DNA from: Nesterenkonia sp. Act20
Lineage (GTDB): Bacteria; Actinomycetota; Actinomycetes; Actinomycetales; Micrococcaceae
NCBI RefSeq assembly: GCF_019173455.1
Contig: NZ_JADPQH010000001.1
Span: 744,001 to 808,000, forward strand
Reading direction: 5' to 3'
DNA length: 64,000 nucleotides
Below are positions 1-8,702 of this stretch, piece after piece. Position numbers and translations under genes: made by a program. The number at the start of each line of letters is the position of its first letter. Within the stretch, counting starts at the first letter, position 1. Below the pieces are notes generated by a model. The model had not been told where the DNA came from, ran no database searches, and was given only the letters and a program-made list of their open reading frames with translations.

Positions 1-185
1 AGCACTGCGATCAGAATCACGGCGCCACCCATGGTGGGAGTGCCGCGCTTGACGTGGTGCGTGGTGGGGCCGTCGTCACGGATGAACTGTCCGTACCCCC
101 GTTTCACCAGGAAACGGATGAACAGCGGTGTCCCGGCGAGGGTGAGTCCCAGGCCCAGGACGGCACCGATGACTACAGCAATCAC
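1..185 (-). CDS. mraY: Phospho-N-acetylmuramoyl-pentapeptide transferase, N-terminal part
   Basis: This is the first 61 codons of MraY; the gene runs off the window edge. MraY is the integral membrane enzyme that transfers phospho-MurNAc-pentapeptide from UDP to undecaprenyl phosphate to make lipid I. The GTG start at 185 overlaps the murF stop in a GTGA arrangement, so the two are translationally coupled. The visible residues contain a first hydrophobic helix ([19 protein letters not shown]), then the MraY N-terminal signature GQFIRDDGP, a [13 protein letters not shown] stretch and the start of the second helix. The identity rests on these motifs and on the position after murF in the dcw cluster. 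Confidence 0.93.
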   Translation of the reverse strand, partial: MIAVVIGAVLGLGLTLAGTPLFIRFLVKRGYGQFIRDDGPTTHHVKRGTPTMGGAVILIAV

Positions 186-1690
186 AGGGCCCCTTCCTTC
201 GCGGCGATTCGGTCACCCAGAAGTCTAAGTCCTGCGCTGTTGGAGGATTTGAACAGCACGACGTCCCCGGGCACCAGCTCCGCGTCCAGGTAGGCTTCCG
301 CCTCTTCGATGGTGGCGACCCATTGCACCTCGGAGCCCCAGCTGCCCTCAGCGATGGCCCCGCGATAGAGCGGGTACGCCGCCTCGCCCACAACCAGCGT
401 CTTGTCGATGTTCAGCCGCACCACGGTCTCCCCGAGCTGGGTGTGCTTGGGGATCGAGACGTCGCCGAGTTCGAGCATGGCCCCGAGCACGGCGACGGAG
501 CGTCGGGCGGGCTGCCCCTTCCCCGGTCGGGTGATCATGGCCAGCGTGCGCAGGGCTTCGCGCATGGATTCGGGGTTGGCGTTATAGGCATCGTTGATCA
601 GTGTGACGCCGTCGGCGCGTTCGGTGCGTTCCATCCGCCAGCGGCTCACGGGTCCGAGACCGTCCAAGCGCGCAGCGATGTCTGCTGGGACGAGTCCGGC
701 GCGATACGCACAGGCGGCCGCAGCCAACAGGTTCGAGATGTGATGTCCGCCGGTGAGACCGGAGAGGACGGTGAACTCCTCGCCCGTCTCGGAGAACCGC
801 AGCGTGAAGCGGGGGTGTCCGTCCTCGTCCAGGCTCAGACCGAGAGCGCCGAGCTGATCCGGCGCGGCCTGTCCCTGGCTGCGGGAGGAGTTCTCCGCCA
901 CGGCGGAATCCGCCGCAGGAAGGGAATCTTCGGTGCTGGAGAACCAGGTGATGGGCGCTTGGGCGACGGCGGCCATGCCGGACACCTGAGCGTCGTCGCG
1001 GTTGAGGACGACGTGGCCCTGCTGGGGGATCGCTTCGACGAGCTCCTGCTTCACCGCAGCGATCTTGTCGGCCCCGCCGAACTTGCCTGCGTGAGCAGAA
1101 CCGACCATCAGCACGGCTCCGATGTCGGGGCGCACCATCTCGGCCAGATCCCGGACGTTGCCGGGAGCATCGGCACCCATCTCGACCACGACATACCGGG
1201 TATCGAGCTCTGCGGTGAAGATCGTCAGCGGAACCCCGACCTCGCTGTTGTAGGAGCCTTGTGGGGCCACAGTGGGCCCTTCCGGCTCGAGCAGCGCGCG
1301 GAGCAGATCTTTGGTGGTGGTCTTGCCCGCTGAGCCGGTGATGCCGATGACGGTGGTCGGTGAGTGCGCGCGGATCCTCTCCAGGATCGCCGCGGCGAGT
1401 CTTCCCATCGCGACGACGACGTCATCGACGATCACCGCAGGGTGGGCGGTGCCGGAGGGGTCGTCGGTGGGGCGCTCAGCCAGGACGAGCGCGGCGCCTG
1501 CTTCGATCGCGGCGTCGATGAAGTGATGCCCGTCGGTGTGTTCTCCGGGCTTGGCGATGAAGAGCGCGTCGGCTCTCATGGCGCGGGAATCAGTGTCTGC
1601 GTGGGTGACCAGCAACGCGGTCGCCTCGTTTACTCCGCGGAGGGTCCCAGAGGTGATCTCGGCGATGTCATGTGCTGAGAGCTTGATCAT
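182..1690 (-). CDS. murF: UDP-N-acetylmuramoyl-tripeptide--D-alanyl-D-alanine ligase
   Basis: MurF (502 aa) adds D-Ala-D-Ala to the UDP-MurNAc-tripeptide, the last cytoplasmic step of the peptidoglycan precursor. The Mur ligase ATP loop [11 protein letters not shown] lies near residue 116, and the central domain contains the [11 protein letters not shown] motif typical of MurF. The length matches the family (about 450-510 aa). It overlaps murE by 4 nt upstream and mraY by 4 nt downstream, which points to one polycistronic, translationally coupled unit. A Ser/Ala/Glu-rich insertion (around residues 230-275) interrupts the central domain and is probably a surface loop. Confidence 0.96.
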   Translation of the reverse strand: MIKLSAHDIAEITSGTLRGVNEATALLVTHADTDSRAMRADALFIAKPGEHTDGHHFIDAAIEAGAALVLAERPTDDPSGTAHPAVIVDDVVVAMGRLAAAILERIRAHSPTTVIGITGSAGKTTTKDLLRALLEPEGPTVAPQGSYNSEVGVPLTIFTAELDTRYVVVEMGADAPGNVRDLAEMVRPDIGAVLMVGSAHAGKFGGADKIAAVKQELVEAIPQQGHVVLNRDDAQVSGMAAVAQAPITWFSSTEDSLPAADSAVAENSSRSQGQAAPDQLGALGLSLDEDGHPRFTLRFSETGEEFTVLSGLTGGHHISNLLAAAACAYRAGLVPADIAARLDGLGPVSRWRMERTERADGVTLINDAYNANPESMREALRTLAMITRPGKGQPARRSVAVLGAMLELGDVSIPKHTQLGETVVRLNIDKTLVVGEAAYPLYRGAIAEGSWGSEVQWVATIEEAEAYLDAELVPGDVVLFKSSNSAGLRLLGDRIAAKEGAL

Positions 1691-3426
1691 GCGGTGTGGC
1701 CTCCTTCTGCGGCTGTCTCTGACGGGGAGAGGTTCGCGGGATCCGCGGTCTCAGCGGTGACCGGAGCGTCTGGCGCGGTGGGAAAGCCGCGCCGTCGCAG
1801 GGCTCGGGCCAGTTCGACCCGGTCATCGATCGGGTGCTTGGTCCCCCCGAAGTCTTGGTGCACCTCGTGGCCTCGTCCGGCAAGGATGATGGTGTCCTCG
1901 GCTTCTGCGACCTCCACGGCACGGGTGATCGCGTCCAGCCGCGGGGTGATCTCCTCCAATGTGGCGTCCAGGCCCTCCTCGTCCAGGGCGGTGCGCGCAC
2001 CCTCGATCAGCGCGGCGCGGATCTGGCTCGGGTCCTCGCCATGCGGGTCGTCGTCGCTGATGATGACGTGATCGGCCATGCGCACGGCGATCGCCCCCAT
2101 CAGGGGGCGCTTGGCGCTGTCGCGCTCTCCCGCGGCCCCGATGACCAGGATCGTCCTGCCTTGTGAGGTGCTGGCGGCGGCCTCCAGCGTGCGGATCATG
2201 GCATCGGGATTATGTGCGAAGTCGACGATGGCGGCGGGTGCGGTGCCGATGACCTGCATGCGTCCGGGAACGCTGATGGTGAAGGGGTCTGCGTGTTCGA
2301 GCGCAGTGATGACCTCCTCGCGCGCGACGCGGAGCTCACCCGTCTCCTGCGCGGTGAGCACCATGACCGCCGCCAGGGCGGCGTTGGAGACGTTGAACCG
2401 ACCCGGAAGTCCGGTGCGGCAGCGGATCGTCTCCCCGGTGCGCCGCTGGACGAGGGTGAAGCTGCTCCCGAGCGCCTCTGCTGTCACCTCCGTGACGACC
2501 CAGTCGGCGCTGACCGCCGGCTCATCGGCCGTGGCGAGCTGTACCACGTGACCGGTGGCGGCATCGGCCATGCGCAGACCCCAGGCGTCATCGACGATGA
2601 TCACGCTGCTGCGGGTGCGGCTGCGTGCAAAGAGCGCGGCCTTGGCCTCGAAGTACTGTTCCATGGAGCCGTGGAGGTCCAGGTGGTCCTGTGTCAGGTT
2701 GGTGAATCCCGCGACGTTGTAGAACAGCCCCGACGTGCGCTGGTAGGAGATCGCATGGGAGGAGACCTCCATCGCAGCGGCGGTGATGCCGCTTTCGCGG
2801 AAGAGCGCCATCAGGCTGTGCAGCTGCACCGCTTCGGGGGTGGTCAGCTTGGAGGGGATGGTCGCCTCGCCGGCTGCGATCTCGATCGTGCCGATCAGTC
2901 CCGTGGACTGCCCGTGACGCCGCAGCACGGCGTCGAGCAGGGAGCGCAGAAAGTATGTGGTGGTCGTCTTCCCGTTGGTTCCGGTGACGCCGAAGAGCGC
3001 CGGGCCTGAGGTGGAGGAGTTGCCGTAGATCAGTGCGGCGGAGGGGCCCGCGGCATCGCGCACGCGAGACACCTGGATCACCGGAATGCGGTAATCGGCG
3101 ATCTCGCGGATCTTGTCGGCGCCGGCGTCATCGGTGAGCACTGCGGCCGCGCCTGCGGCCATCGCAGTGGCGATGAAATCGGCGCCGTGGGCGCGAGATC
3201 CGGCCACGGCGACGAAGAGGTCTCCCGGCCCGACGGTCTTCGGGTCCATGGCGGCACCGGTGAGCGGGATCTCACCGGCCGTTCGGCCGACCGGAGTCAC
3301 CAGTGGGTCGTAGCCGGTGCGCGTGAGCTCGGCGACCAGCTCCTCCACGGAGGCGCCGGTGACCCCATGCGGCCGGAAGACCCGGTCCTGCTGGGCCATG
3401 CTCAGCGCTGCGGCATCCCCGCTCAC
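1687..3426 (-). CDS. murE: UDP-MurNAc-tripeptide synthetase (probably L-lysine adding)
   Basis: MurE (579 aa) adds the third stem-peptide amino acid to UDP-MurNAc-L-Ala-D-Glu. The N-terminal Mur ligase domain is followed by the ATP loop GVTGTNGKTTTTYF (near residue 146), a YFEAKAALF segment bearing the usual carbamylated lysine region, and the C-terminal substrate loop ISDDDPHGEDP. Enzymes that add meso-diaminopimelate carry DNPR at this loop; DDPH is different and fits the L-Lys-type walls of Micrococcaceae (inference from family knowledge). The start at 3426 overlaps ftsI by 4 nt. The tail after about residue 545 is a low-complexity extension. Confidence 0.94.
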   Translation of the reverse strand: MSGDAAALSMAQQDRVFRPHGVTGASVEELVAELTRTGYDPLVTPVGRTAGEIPLTGAAMDPKTVGPGDLFVAVAGSRAHGADFIATAMAAGAAAVLTDDAGADKIREIADYRIPVIQVSRVRDAAGPSAALIYGNSSTSGPALFGVTGTNGKTTTTYFLRSLLDAVLRRHGQSTGLIGTIEIAAGEATIPSKLTTPEAVQLHSLMALFRESGITAAAMEVSSHAISYQRTSGLFYNVAGFTNLTQDHLDLHGSMEQYFEAKAALFARSRTRSSVIIVDDAWGLRMADAATGHVVQLATADEPAVSADWVVTEVTAEALGSSFTLVQRRTGETIRCRTGLPGRFNVSNAALAAVMVLTAQETGELRVAREEVITALEHADPFTISVPGRMQVIGTAPAAIVDFAHNPDAMIRTLEAAASTSQGRTILVIGAAGERDSAKRPLMGAIAVRMADHVIISDDDPHGEDPSQIRAALIEGARTALDEEGLDATLEEITPRLDAITRAVEVAEAEDTIILAGRGHEVHQDFGGTKHPIDDRVELARALRRRGFPTAPDAPVTAETADPANLSPSETAAEGGHTA

Positions 3427-5213
3427 CAGGGCTGATCCTGGTTGTCACCGGTGAAGCCGTCATAGGCCTGGCTCTCCGCCCCAGCGGGCGCAACGTCATA
3501 ACTGCTAAGCACGTAGGACATGATCTCACGGAACGTGTCCGTGACTTCCCAGTCCTTCCAGTACCCCTGGGGACGGTGAACGGTGACCGAGACCAGATAC
3601 TGCGGGTCATCCAGCGGGGCGGCGCCGATGAAGGTCTGGGTGTGCCCGTCGAATCCGCCGCTCGCGCCGGCGGCCTCTGCGATGCCGGTCTTGCCTCCGA
3701 CACGGTACCCCGCAATCGCGGCCTCGCTGCCGGTTCCGTAGTCCACCACGCCTTCAAACATGCGCAGCATCTCCTCGGAGGTCTCCTCCGAGAAGATCCG
3801 CTCCTCTTCTCCGGTGTCGGCAGGGTGTTCGGTGCCGTCGGCGTCGACATAGGAGTCGATGACTCGCAGCGGAACGCTGACGCCGCCGTTCATGATGGTC
3901 TGGAAGGTCTGCATGTTGTGCAGCACCGAAGTGGTGTACCCCTGGCCGAACTGGGTGGTCAGGTGCTGGCGTGCATCCCATTCCTCCGGGGGTCGAAGCT
4001 GGCCGCTGGTCTCGGCACCGACGCCGATGTCGATGGGCTCTCCGATGCCGACCCGCTTCATATAGTCATAGCGGGTCTCCTGCGGAACCTCACCGCCGAT
4101 CATCACGGTGCCGGTGTTGTAGGAGCGTGCGAAGATTCCGGCCGCGGTCATGTCGAGGGTGGGGTGGTCAGTGGCGTCGCTGATCGTCTGTCCACCCTCC
4201 TCATAGCGGTTGTCCACCTGGAAGCTGTCGGTCGGGTTGAGCGTGCCCTCTTCAAGGGCGGCCGCGAAGGTGATCGCCTTGCCCGTGGAACCAGGCTCGA
4301 AGGCCTGGGTCAGGGCCAAAGGACGGCGAAAGAGCTCGTCGGTGGCTCCGGGCTCTTCGGGGTCCACGGTCTCGGAGTCGGCCATGGCCAGAATCTCCCC
4401 GGACTTGAGGTCCAGCACCGTGGCGTTGCCCCACGCCGCGTTGTACTGGTGGGACTTCTCCGCGATCGCTTCCTGAGCGAACCACTGCAGGTCCTGGTCA
4501 ACGGTCAGCCGGATATCCTGGCCGTCCTCGGCGGGGAGCTCCTCGAAGGTGGCGATCGGGATGCGGATGCCGTCGCCGCCCACCTCAAAGATCCGCTCGC
4601 CGTCTGTGCCGCTGAGCGCCTCATCCTGGGCCGCCTCGATGCCCTCGAGAGGACCGTCGTCGCCCATGAAACCGATGATCGAGCCGGCCACCGCTCCGGA
4701 GGGGTAGCTGCGCTCGGAGACCGGCTCGGCGTACACCCCCGGGATGCCGATCTCAGTGGCCGCCGCGCTCTGCTCCGGCGTCAGCGACCGAGCCACGACG
4801 GAGTAGCGGTCCTCGCCGACGACGAGCTCGGTGAGCTCCTCGACCTCCATGTCCAGGACTTCGCTGAGCTCGGAGATCCCGGTCTCGACCGGCACCTCTT
4901 CGCGGAGCTTCGTGGTCTCGTCGTAGCGCACGAAATCACCCACCACCGCCTGGTCCGCGACGAGGTCATAGCGATCCACGGAGGTCGCCAGCACACGACC
5001 GTCAGCGTCAAGGATGTCACCGCGATGTGCCGGCAGCGGAATGCTGCGCAGCCGCTCGGAGACCGCCGCCTGCGCATGTCCGGCGGGATCGAGCCCCTGG
5101 ACATGGAAGAGCCGGCCACCGAGGACGAGCAGCATGACCAGGATCATGGTCAATCCGATGCGCATGCGGAACGAGAGCACTCGATCTGCGCGTTTCTTCT
5201 GGGCGGATGCCAT
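3423..5213 (-). CDS. ftsI: Division transpeptidase FtsI / PBP3-type penicillin-binding protein
   Basis: This class B penicillin-binding protein (596 aa) cross-links septal peptidoglycan. A short basic cytoplasmic N-terminus precedes a single membrane helix (about residues 17-33, IGLTMILVMLLVLGG). A PBP dimerisation domain follows, beginning with the RGDILDADGRVLATS motif. The transpeptidase domain carries the catalytic SxxK motif as STGK (within AFEPGSTGKAITF), the SxN motif as SYN (ARSYNTG) and KTG (VGGKTGIAEA). The gene sits between the FtsL-like gene and murE as in other actinobacterial dcw clusters, overlapping murE by 4 nt and lying 27 nt after the FtsL-like gene. No PASTA domains are present. 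Confidence 0.95.
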   Translation of the reverse strand: MASAQKKRADRVLSFRMRIGLTMILVMLLVLGGRLFHVQGLDPAGHAQAAVSERLRSIPLPAHRGDILDADGRVLATSVDRYDLVADQAVVGDFVRYDETTKLREEVPVETGISELSEVLDMEVEELTELVVGEDRYSVVARSLTPEQSAAATEIGIPGVYAEPVSERSYPSGAVAGSIIGFMGDDGPLEGIEAAQDEALSGTDGERIFEVGGDGIRIPIATFEELPAEDGQDIRLTVDQDLQWFAQEAIAEKSHQYNAAWGNATVLDLKSGEILAMADSETVDPEEPGATDELFRRPLALTQAFEPGSTGKAITFAAALEEGTLNPTDSFQVDNRYEEGGQTISDATDHPTLDMTAAGIFARSYNTGTVMIGGEVPQETRYDYMKRVGIGEPIDIGVGAETSGQLRPPEEWDARQHLTTQFGQGYTTSVLHNMQTFQTIMNGGVSVPLRVIDSYVDADGTEHPADTGEEERIFSEETSEEMLRMFEGVVDYGTGSEAAIAGYRVGGKTGIAEAAGASGGFDGHTQTFIGAAPLDDPQYLVSVTVHRPQGYWKDWEVTDTFREIMSYVLSSYDVAPAGAESQAYDGFTGDNQDQPW

Positions 5214-5240
5214 AGCGTCTGCGTTCTCCCAACGGGTCGA

Positions 5241-5885
5241 TCAGTCGAACGAGGGCGCCGGAATGGTCCCGCCGTTGAGTTCATCAGGGCTGAACTGGCT
5301 CCGCGTCCCTGCGGATTCCTCTTGGCCATTCTGCCCGTTCGGAGGCGTGGTGAGCGTGTTCAACGCGCCCGCGCCGAGAATCCCTGCGGGAGCGCCGGCT
5401 GCGCTCTCCGAGACGTTCAACGGAGCTGCCGCGTCATCGCCCGGCGCCTCTGGGGTGGCGACGAACCCGGAGGGGCGGTCGCCGCTGTCAGCAGCCTCCG
5501 CGGTCCCGACGACCTCGCCGTTGCCGAGGTCGAAGGCCGCGGCCTCGGCGGGCATGACCATGCCCAGGCCGACTGCGGCGCGGGAGAGCGCCTGGGGGGA
5601 TTCCAGGTGCTGGAGCTGTTCCGTGAGCGCCTGGTTCGTCTGCGTCAGAGCGCGATGATCGTTCTGAAGCTGGACGACGGTGTACTGCGAGTTGGCCACG
5701 TGGATGTTGACGGCCAGCACCACGGTCAGCGCGAGGGCCAGCAGCCCGATGATCCCGGCGATGAGGCCCTTCTGACGCTGCTTGAGCTTCGGCAGGGCTC
5801 GCAGGACCGGGGCTGCGGCTCGGGAGCCGGCCGACTCCAGTGGAGTGCGTTCCGGAAGGGCCATCGAGTGTGCTTCTGCGCTCAT
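5241..5885 (-). CDS. FtsL-like septum protein
   Basis: This 214-aa protein lies between rsmH and ftsI, exactly where FtsL is encoded in dcw clusters. It has a basic cytoplasmic N-terminus (LPKLKQRQKG), one membrane helix (about residues 42-62) and then a short coiled-coil-like segment rich in Gln and Leu (QLQNDHRALTQTNQALTEQLQHLESP). FtsL pairs with FtsB and activates FtsW/FtsI at the septum (family knowledge). After residue 110 the chain is a disordered Ala/Gly/Pro/Glu tail of about 100 residues, longer than in classic FtsL. Sequence similarity in this family is low, so the call depends mostly on topology and position. The start codon overlaps the rsmH stop. Confidence 0.8.
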   Translation of the reverse strand: MSAEAHSMALPERTPLESAGSRAAAPVLRALPKLKQRQKGLIAGIIGLLALALTVVLAVNIHVANSQYTVVQLQNDHRALTQTNQALTEQLQHLESPQALSRAAVGLGMVMPAEAAAFDLGNGEVVGTAEAADSGDRPSGFVATPEAPGDDAAAPLNVSESAAGAPAGILGAGALNTLTTPPNGQNGQEESAGTRSQFSPDELNGGTIPAPSFD

Positions 5886-6889
5886 GCCTGAGTCCTCCTG
5901 GGGTCCATGAGCTTCTCGACGGCGCGCAGCTTCGCTGAGGCGGCGCGGGGGTTCTCCGCGATCTCCGTCTCATCGGGAAGCTCGGCGCCGCGAGTGAGCG
6001 AGGTGAATGTGGGCTTGTGCTCTTCCAGCTCCACCGGCAGTCCGGCTGGCGCCGAGGACTTCGTCCGGCGGGCGAAGGCCTGCTTGACGATTCGGTCCTC
6101 CAAGGAGTGATAGCTCATCGCCACGATCCGACCGCCCGGGGCGACCGCGTCCATCGCATGCGGGATGGTGCGACTGAGCACTTCGAGCTCCTCGTTGACC
6201 GCGATGCGCAGCGCCTGGAAGGTCCGCTTGGCGGGGTGCCCTCCCGTGCGCTTGGAGGCTGCGGGCACGGAGCGGTCGACCACGGCGGCGAGGTCCGCCG
6301 TCGTGGTGAACGGCGTCGTCTCTCGACGGGTGACGATCGCCTTGGCGATGCGTCCGGCGAAGCGTTCCTCGCCGTACTCACGCAGAATGCGGCTCAGCTC
6401 GGGGGCCTCGATGTGGGCGAGGAGCTCGGCCACCGACTCATCCGGGGAATCCGCAGAGGCGTCCATGCGCATGTCCAGGGGAGCGTCGTAGGAATACGCG
6501 AAGCCCCGAGAGGCTTCATCCAGCTGCAGGGAGGACACCCCGAGGTCCAGGAGGACCCCTGCCACTCGCTGGTCGGACTGAAGTTCCTCCACGGCGACCT
6601 CGTCCACCCGGTCGTACACCGTGTGGATGCCGCGAAAGCGGTCGCCGTAGGGAGCGAGTCGTGCCGCAGCAAGCTCATGAGCCTGCGGGTCTCGGTCCAG
6701 ACCCAGGACGCTGACCTCACGATCAGCTTCGAGCATGGCCTCGGCATGTCCGCCCATGCCCAGCGTCGCATCGATCACGACAGGGCGGTGACCGTCTGCG
6801 CGGATGTTCTGCACCCCGAGGGTCAGCAGCTTGATGCATCGATCCCGCATCACCGGCACATGCCGGTCTGCTTTCTCTCGTTGCGCCAT
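5882..6889 (-). CDS. rsmH: 16S rRNA (cytosine(1402)-N(4))-methyltransferase
   Basis: RsmH/MraW (335 aa) methylates N4 of C1402 in 16S rRNA, in the decoding centre. The S-adenosylmethionine site appears as DATLGMGGHAEAML near residue 41, followed by LGLDRDPQA and the family motif GVLLDLGVSSLQLDEASRGFAYSY. The C-terminus contains the usual SYHSLEDRIVKQ motif. Length and motif order match the family. It is preceded by a 189-nt untranslated leader after mraZ, which is unusually long for this otherwise tightly packed cluster, and overlaps the FtsL-like gene by 4 nt. Confidence 0.96.
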   Translation of the reverse strand: MAQREKADRHVPVMRDRCIKLLTLGVQNIRADGHRPVVIDATLGMGGHAEAMLEADREVSVLGLDRDPQAHELAAARLAPYGDRFRGIHTVYDRVDEVAVEELQSDQRVAGVLLDLGVSSLQLDEASRGFAYSYDAPLDMRMDASADSPDESVAELLAHIEAPELSRILREYGEERFAGRIAKAIVTRRETTPFTTTADLAAVVDRSVPAASKRTGGHPAKRTFQALRIAVNEELEVLSRTIPHAMDAVAPGGRIVAMSYHSLEDRIVKQAFARRTKSSAPAGLPVELEEHKPTFTSLTRGAELPDETEIAENPRAASAKLRAVEKLMDPRRTQA

Positions 6890-7078
6890 CGTGCCTCCGC
6901 GAATAGGGAAGGGATCCTTGGACCAGCTCCTCCTCCGCTCCGGTCAGCTGCCTGCCATCGGGGAAGATAAGTCAGGAATGCGGGCCGGGCGGCGGAAGAA
7001 CTCACCCAAGGATCCCCTGAAGTGTTCAAACCGTCTGTGGTTATGGTGCTGCGTCGTGCCGAGTCAATGGTCTGTGAA
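6890..7078 (-). promoter_or_regulatory. rsmH (mraW) 5' leader with long-range stem
   Basis: The gap between mraZ and rsmH holds no plausible gene. It contains a perfect 11-bp inverted repeat, GGGATCCTTGG at 6911-6921 and its complement at 7006-7016, enclosing 84 nt that include further G/C-rich segments and a CTTCCCCG stretch on the minus strand. A conserved 'mraW' RNA motif is known from 5' leaders of this gene in Actinobacteria. The position fits that motif, but whether the sequence matches the model could not be tested here. Confidence 0.5.
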
Positions 7079-7510
7079 TCAGAAGAGACCGGGGATGGCT
7101 TCCCCGTCAGTGGACGAGAACTCCGATTCCTTGGCCTCCAGATACGAGTTCCAGGCCGTGGTGTCCCAGATCTCCGCGCGGTCTCCCGCACCGATGACTG
7201 TGACGTCTCGGTCCAGTCCCGCGTATTCCCGCAACGCGGCCGGGATCGTGACCCGACCCTGCTTGTCCGGAATCTCATCAGAGGCTCCGGAGAGGAAGAC
7301 GCGGATGTAGTCCCGTGCCTGGCGTGAGGTCAAAGGAGCCTGGCGCATCTGGTTGTGTACATTCTTGAACTCTTCAGTGCTGAAGACGTAGATGCACCTC
7401 TCCTGCCCGCGAGTGAGGACCAGGCCGTTGGCCAGCTCCTCGCGATACTTCGCGGGAAGGATCAAACGAGCCTTCTCATCCATGCGAGGCGTGTACGTGC
7501 CCAAGAACAT
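7079..7510 (-). CDS. mraZ: Transcriptional regulator MraZ
   Basis: MraZ (143 aa) is a DNA-binding protein that controls the dcw operon from its first position. It contains two SpoVT/AbrB-type domains: the first has [18 protein letters not shown] (residues 8-25) and the second has [19 protein letters not shown] (around residues 80-98). Length and duplicated architecture are typical. The ATG at 7510 lies about 50 bp after three tandem copies of the expected MraZ box, so autoregulation is likely. In other bacteria MraZ forms ring-shaped oligomers that bind such repeats. Confidence 0.96.
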   Translation of the reverse strand: MFLGTYTPRMDEKARLILPAKYREELANGLVLTRGQERCIYVFSTEEFKNVHNQMRQAPLTSRQARDYIRVFLSGASDEIPDKQGRVTIPAALREYAGLDRDVTVIGAGDRAEIWDTTAWNSYLEAKESEFSSTDGEAIPGLF

Positions 7511-7560
7511 GGACCCACCGCCTCACTTGTTGAGGAGACTCATTCCTTCTCCCTCTACCG

Positions 7561-7590
7561 AGCTCCACTTTACCCCACTTTCCCCCACTT
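7561..7590 (-). promoter_or_regulatory. MraZ operator: three 10-bp direct repeats
   Basis: On the minus strand the region reads as three consecutive 10-mers: AAGTGGGGGA, AAGTGGGGTA and AAGTGGAGCT. MraZ boxes in other bacteria are GTGGG/TGGG direct repeats at 10-bp spacing upstream of mraZ, so the match in sequence, period and place is strong. A candidate -10 (TAAAGT) lies within the array, so bound MraZ would block the promoter (inference). Confidence 0.85.
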
Positions 7591-7600
7591 GCAACCAATT

Positions 7601-7620
7601 CTTGGGCGGAAAGACCCAAG
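7601..7620. other. Short inverted repeat upstream of the MraZ boxes
   Basis: CTTGGG and CCCAAG flank an 8-nt loop, 10 bp upstream of the MraZ boxes. It could be a second operator or part of the promoter region of the dcw operon. No T-run follows on either strand, so it does not look like a terminator. Confidence 0.35.
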
Positions 7621-7990
7621 AACCGAGAATGCGGAGCGATGACAAGGGTCTGACCTGCGGGTTTCTCTGCGAACCGAGGTGGAGGATGGTGGAGGGCGCA
7701 GGCCGTCGGAGAATGCCCAGGTGGCCCCAGGACGCTGAAATGGGCAATCTTCGAGCAGGTCAACGCGTCTGAGGTGGCCCGGTTCGGCCCTTGCGGCCGC
7801 TTCGAGTCGAGCTGTGGTGGGAAGTGGAGGAGGCCGCCGAGAACACCGGTGGAGCGACGCCCGGGTGAGCATCCAGAGCAGGACGTCGAGCACGACGGCG
7901 GCGCAGCGCAGCACCGACAGCCGGGGATCCCGCGCAGCTCGACAGCGAGACGGTCCCAGCAGAGCCGCCCCGCGAGAACACCGGCCGAAA
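7621..7990. other. Non-coding stretch without recognisable gene
   Basis: Between the dcw promoter region and the DUF3040 gene terminator no reading frame has a ribosome binding site or recognisable protein, and the frames that stay open read through the terminator hairpin or are low-complexity Arg/Pro-rich. The phrase GAGAACACCGG occurs twice (around 7840 and 7970). I see no known RNA gene. Confidence 0.5.
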
Positions 7991-8026
7991 CAGAAGAAGG
8001 CCCCTCCGGAGAGGGGCCTTCTTCTG
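7991..8026 (-). terminator. Intrinsic terminator after the DUF3040 gene
   Basis: A perfect 16-bp stem (CAGAAGAAGGCCCCTC and its complement) closes a CGGA tetraloop. The A-rich and T-rich stem flanks allow function in both directions. It lies 135 bp beyond the stop of the minus-strand DUF3040 gene. Confidence 0.8.
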
Positions 8027-8088
8027 TGTCTTCTGTTCTTCCGTGCTGCGCATTCCTGCGTGACGAGCCGCAGGGGGAGCCTGTGTCC

Positions 8089-8156
8089 GGATCAGAGGCC
8101 GGGCCGGATCAGAAGCCGGGCCGGATCAGAGGCCCGGCCGGATCAGAGGCTGGGCC
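8089..8156. repeat. Four tandem 17-bp repeats
   Basis: Four head-to-tail copies of GGATCAGAGGCCGGGCC occupy 8089-8105, 8106-8122, 8123-8139 and 8140-8156; copies 2-4 differ from the first by single bases. They lie a few bases beyond the stop codon of the DUF3040 gene and before its terminator, so they are probably transcribed in its 3' UTR. The units are contiguous with no spacers, so this is not a CRISPR array. Confidence 0.9.
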
Positions 8157-8160
8157 GGAA

Positions 8161-8574
8161 CTAGTCCTGGCGGCGACGTTCTTCCCAACGCTGCTCGAGC
8201 CCGGTCATGAAGGTGCCGGATCCGGAGGGGCTCGGCGCGGAGCTGCGCGGTCCTCCCCCGCCTCCGCCTCCGCCATGGCCTCCGTCGCCCCCGTTGCCGC
8301 GGGACTTGCCGGAGGCGCCGCCGGTGGTGGCGAAGTAGACGCCTGCGCCCATCAGCAGAAACCCAATGACGCCGACAGGGATCCACTGGTTATATATGCT
8401 GAGCAGCAGCACGACGATGCCGAGGACTGCGACCAGTGAGCCCAGCACGACGTTGCGGACGTTCAGCTTGCCGGTCGGGGCGTCCTGCATGGAGCTTGCG
8501 AAGCTCGGATCTTCCGACTGCAGCTGATCTTCCAGTTGCTTGAGCATGCGCTGTTCACGCTCCGACAGTGGCAT
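8161..8574 (-). CDS. DUF3040 membrane protein
   Basis: A 137-aa actinobacterial protein of unknown function. The N-terminus MPLSEREQRMLKQLEDQL is the hallmark of DUF3040, followed by two membrane helices (about residues 39-59 and 64-84) and a cytoplasmic tail that is almost pure glycine for a stretch (GGDGGHGGGGGGGG) before a charged end. In other Actinobacteria DUF3040 genes often sit near the dcw cluster or near DNA polymerase IV, as here; the function is unknown. It stands alone, with dinB transcribed in the same direction 128 bp upstream. Confidence 0.85.
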   Translation of the reverse strand: MPLSEREQRMLKQLEDQLQSEDPSFASSMQDAPTGKLNVRNVVLGSLVAVLGIVVLLLSIYNQWIPVGVIGFLLMGAGVYFATTGGASGKSRGNGGDGGHGGGGGGGGPRSSAPSPSGSGTFMTGLEQRWEERRRQD

Positions 8575-8702
8575 CGTGAAGCTCCTCGCGATCGTCGTGT
8601 GGCGTGCTGGCCGGTGTGGATACGCCTGGGTGTATAGTCTAGCCGTTTGTGGACCGCAGACCTAGCCCGAAGTCAAGCGTGCGGGGATCTCTGTGCTGGC
8701 GC

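Noticed and set aside
3576-5891. 771-codon open frame on the plus strand opposite ftsI and the FtsL-like gene
   Set aside because: It is the antisense shadow of real genes in high-GC DNA; no recognisable domains and no ribosome binding site.
7774-8439. 221-codon plus-strand frame
   Set aside because: It reads through a strong terminator and a tandem repeat and is antisense to the DUF3040 gene.
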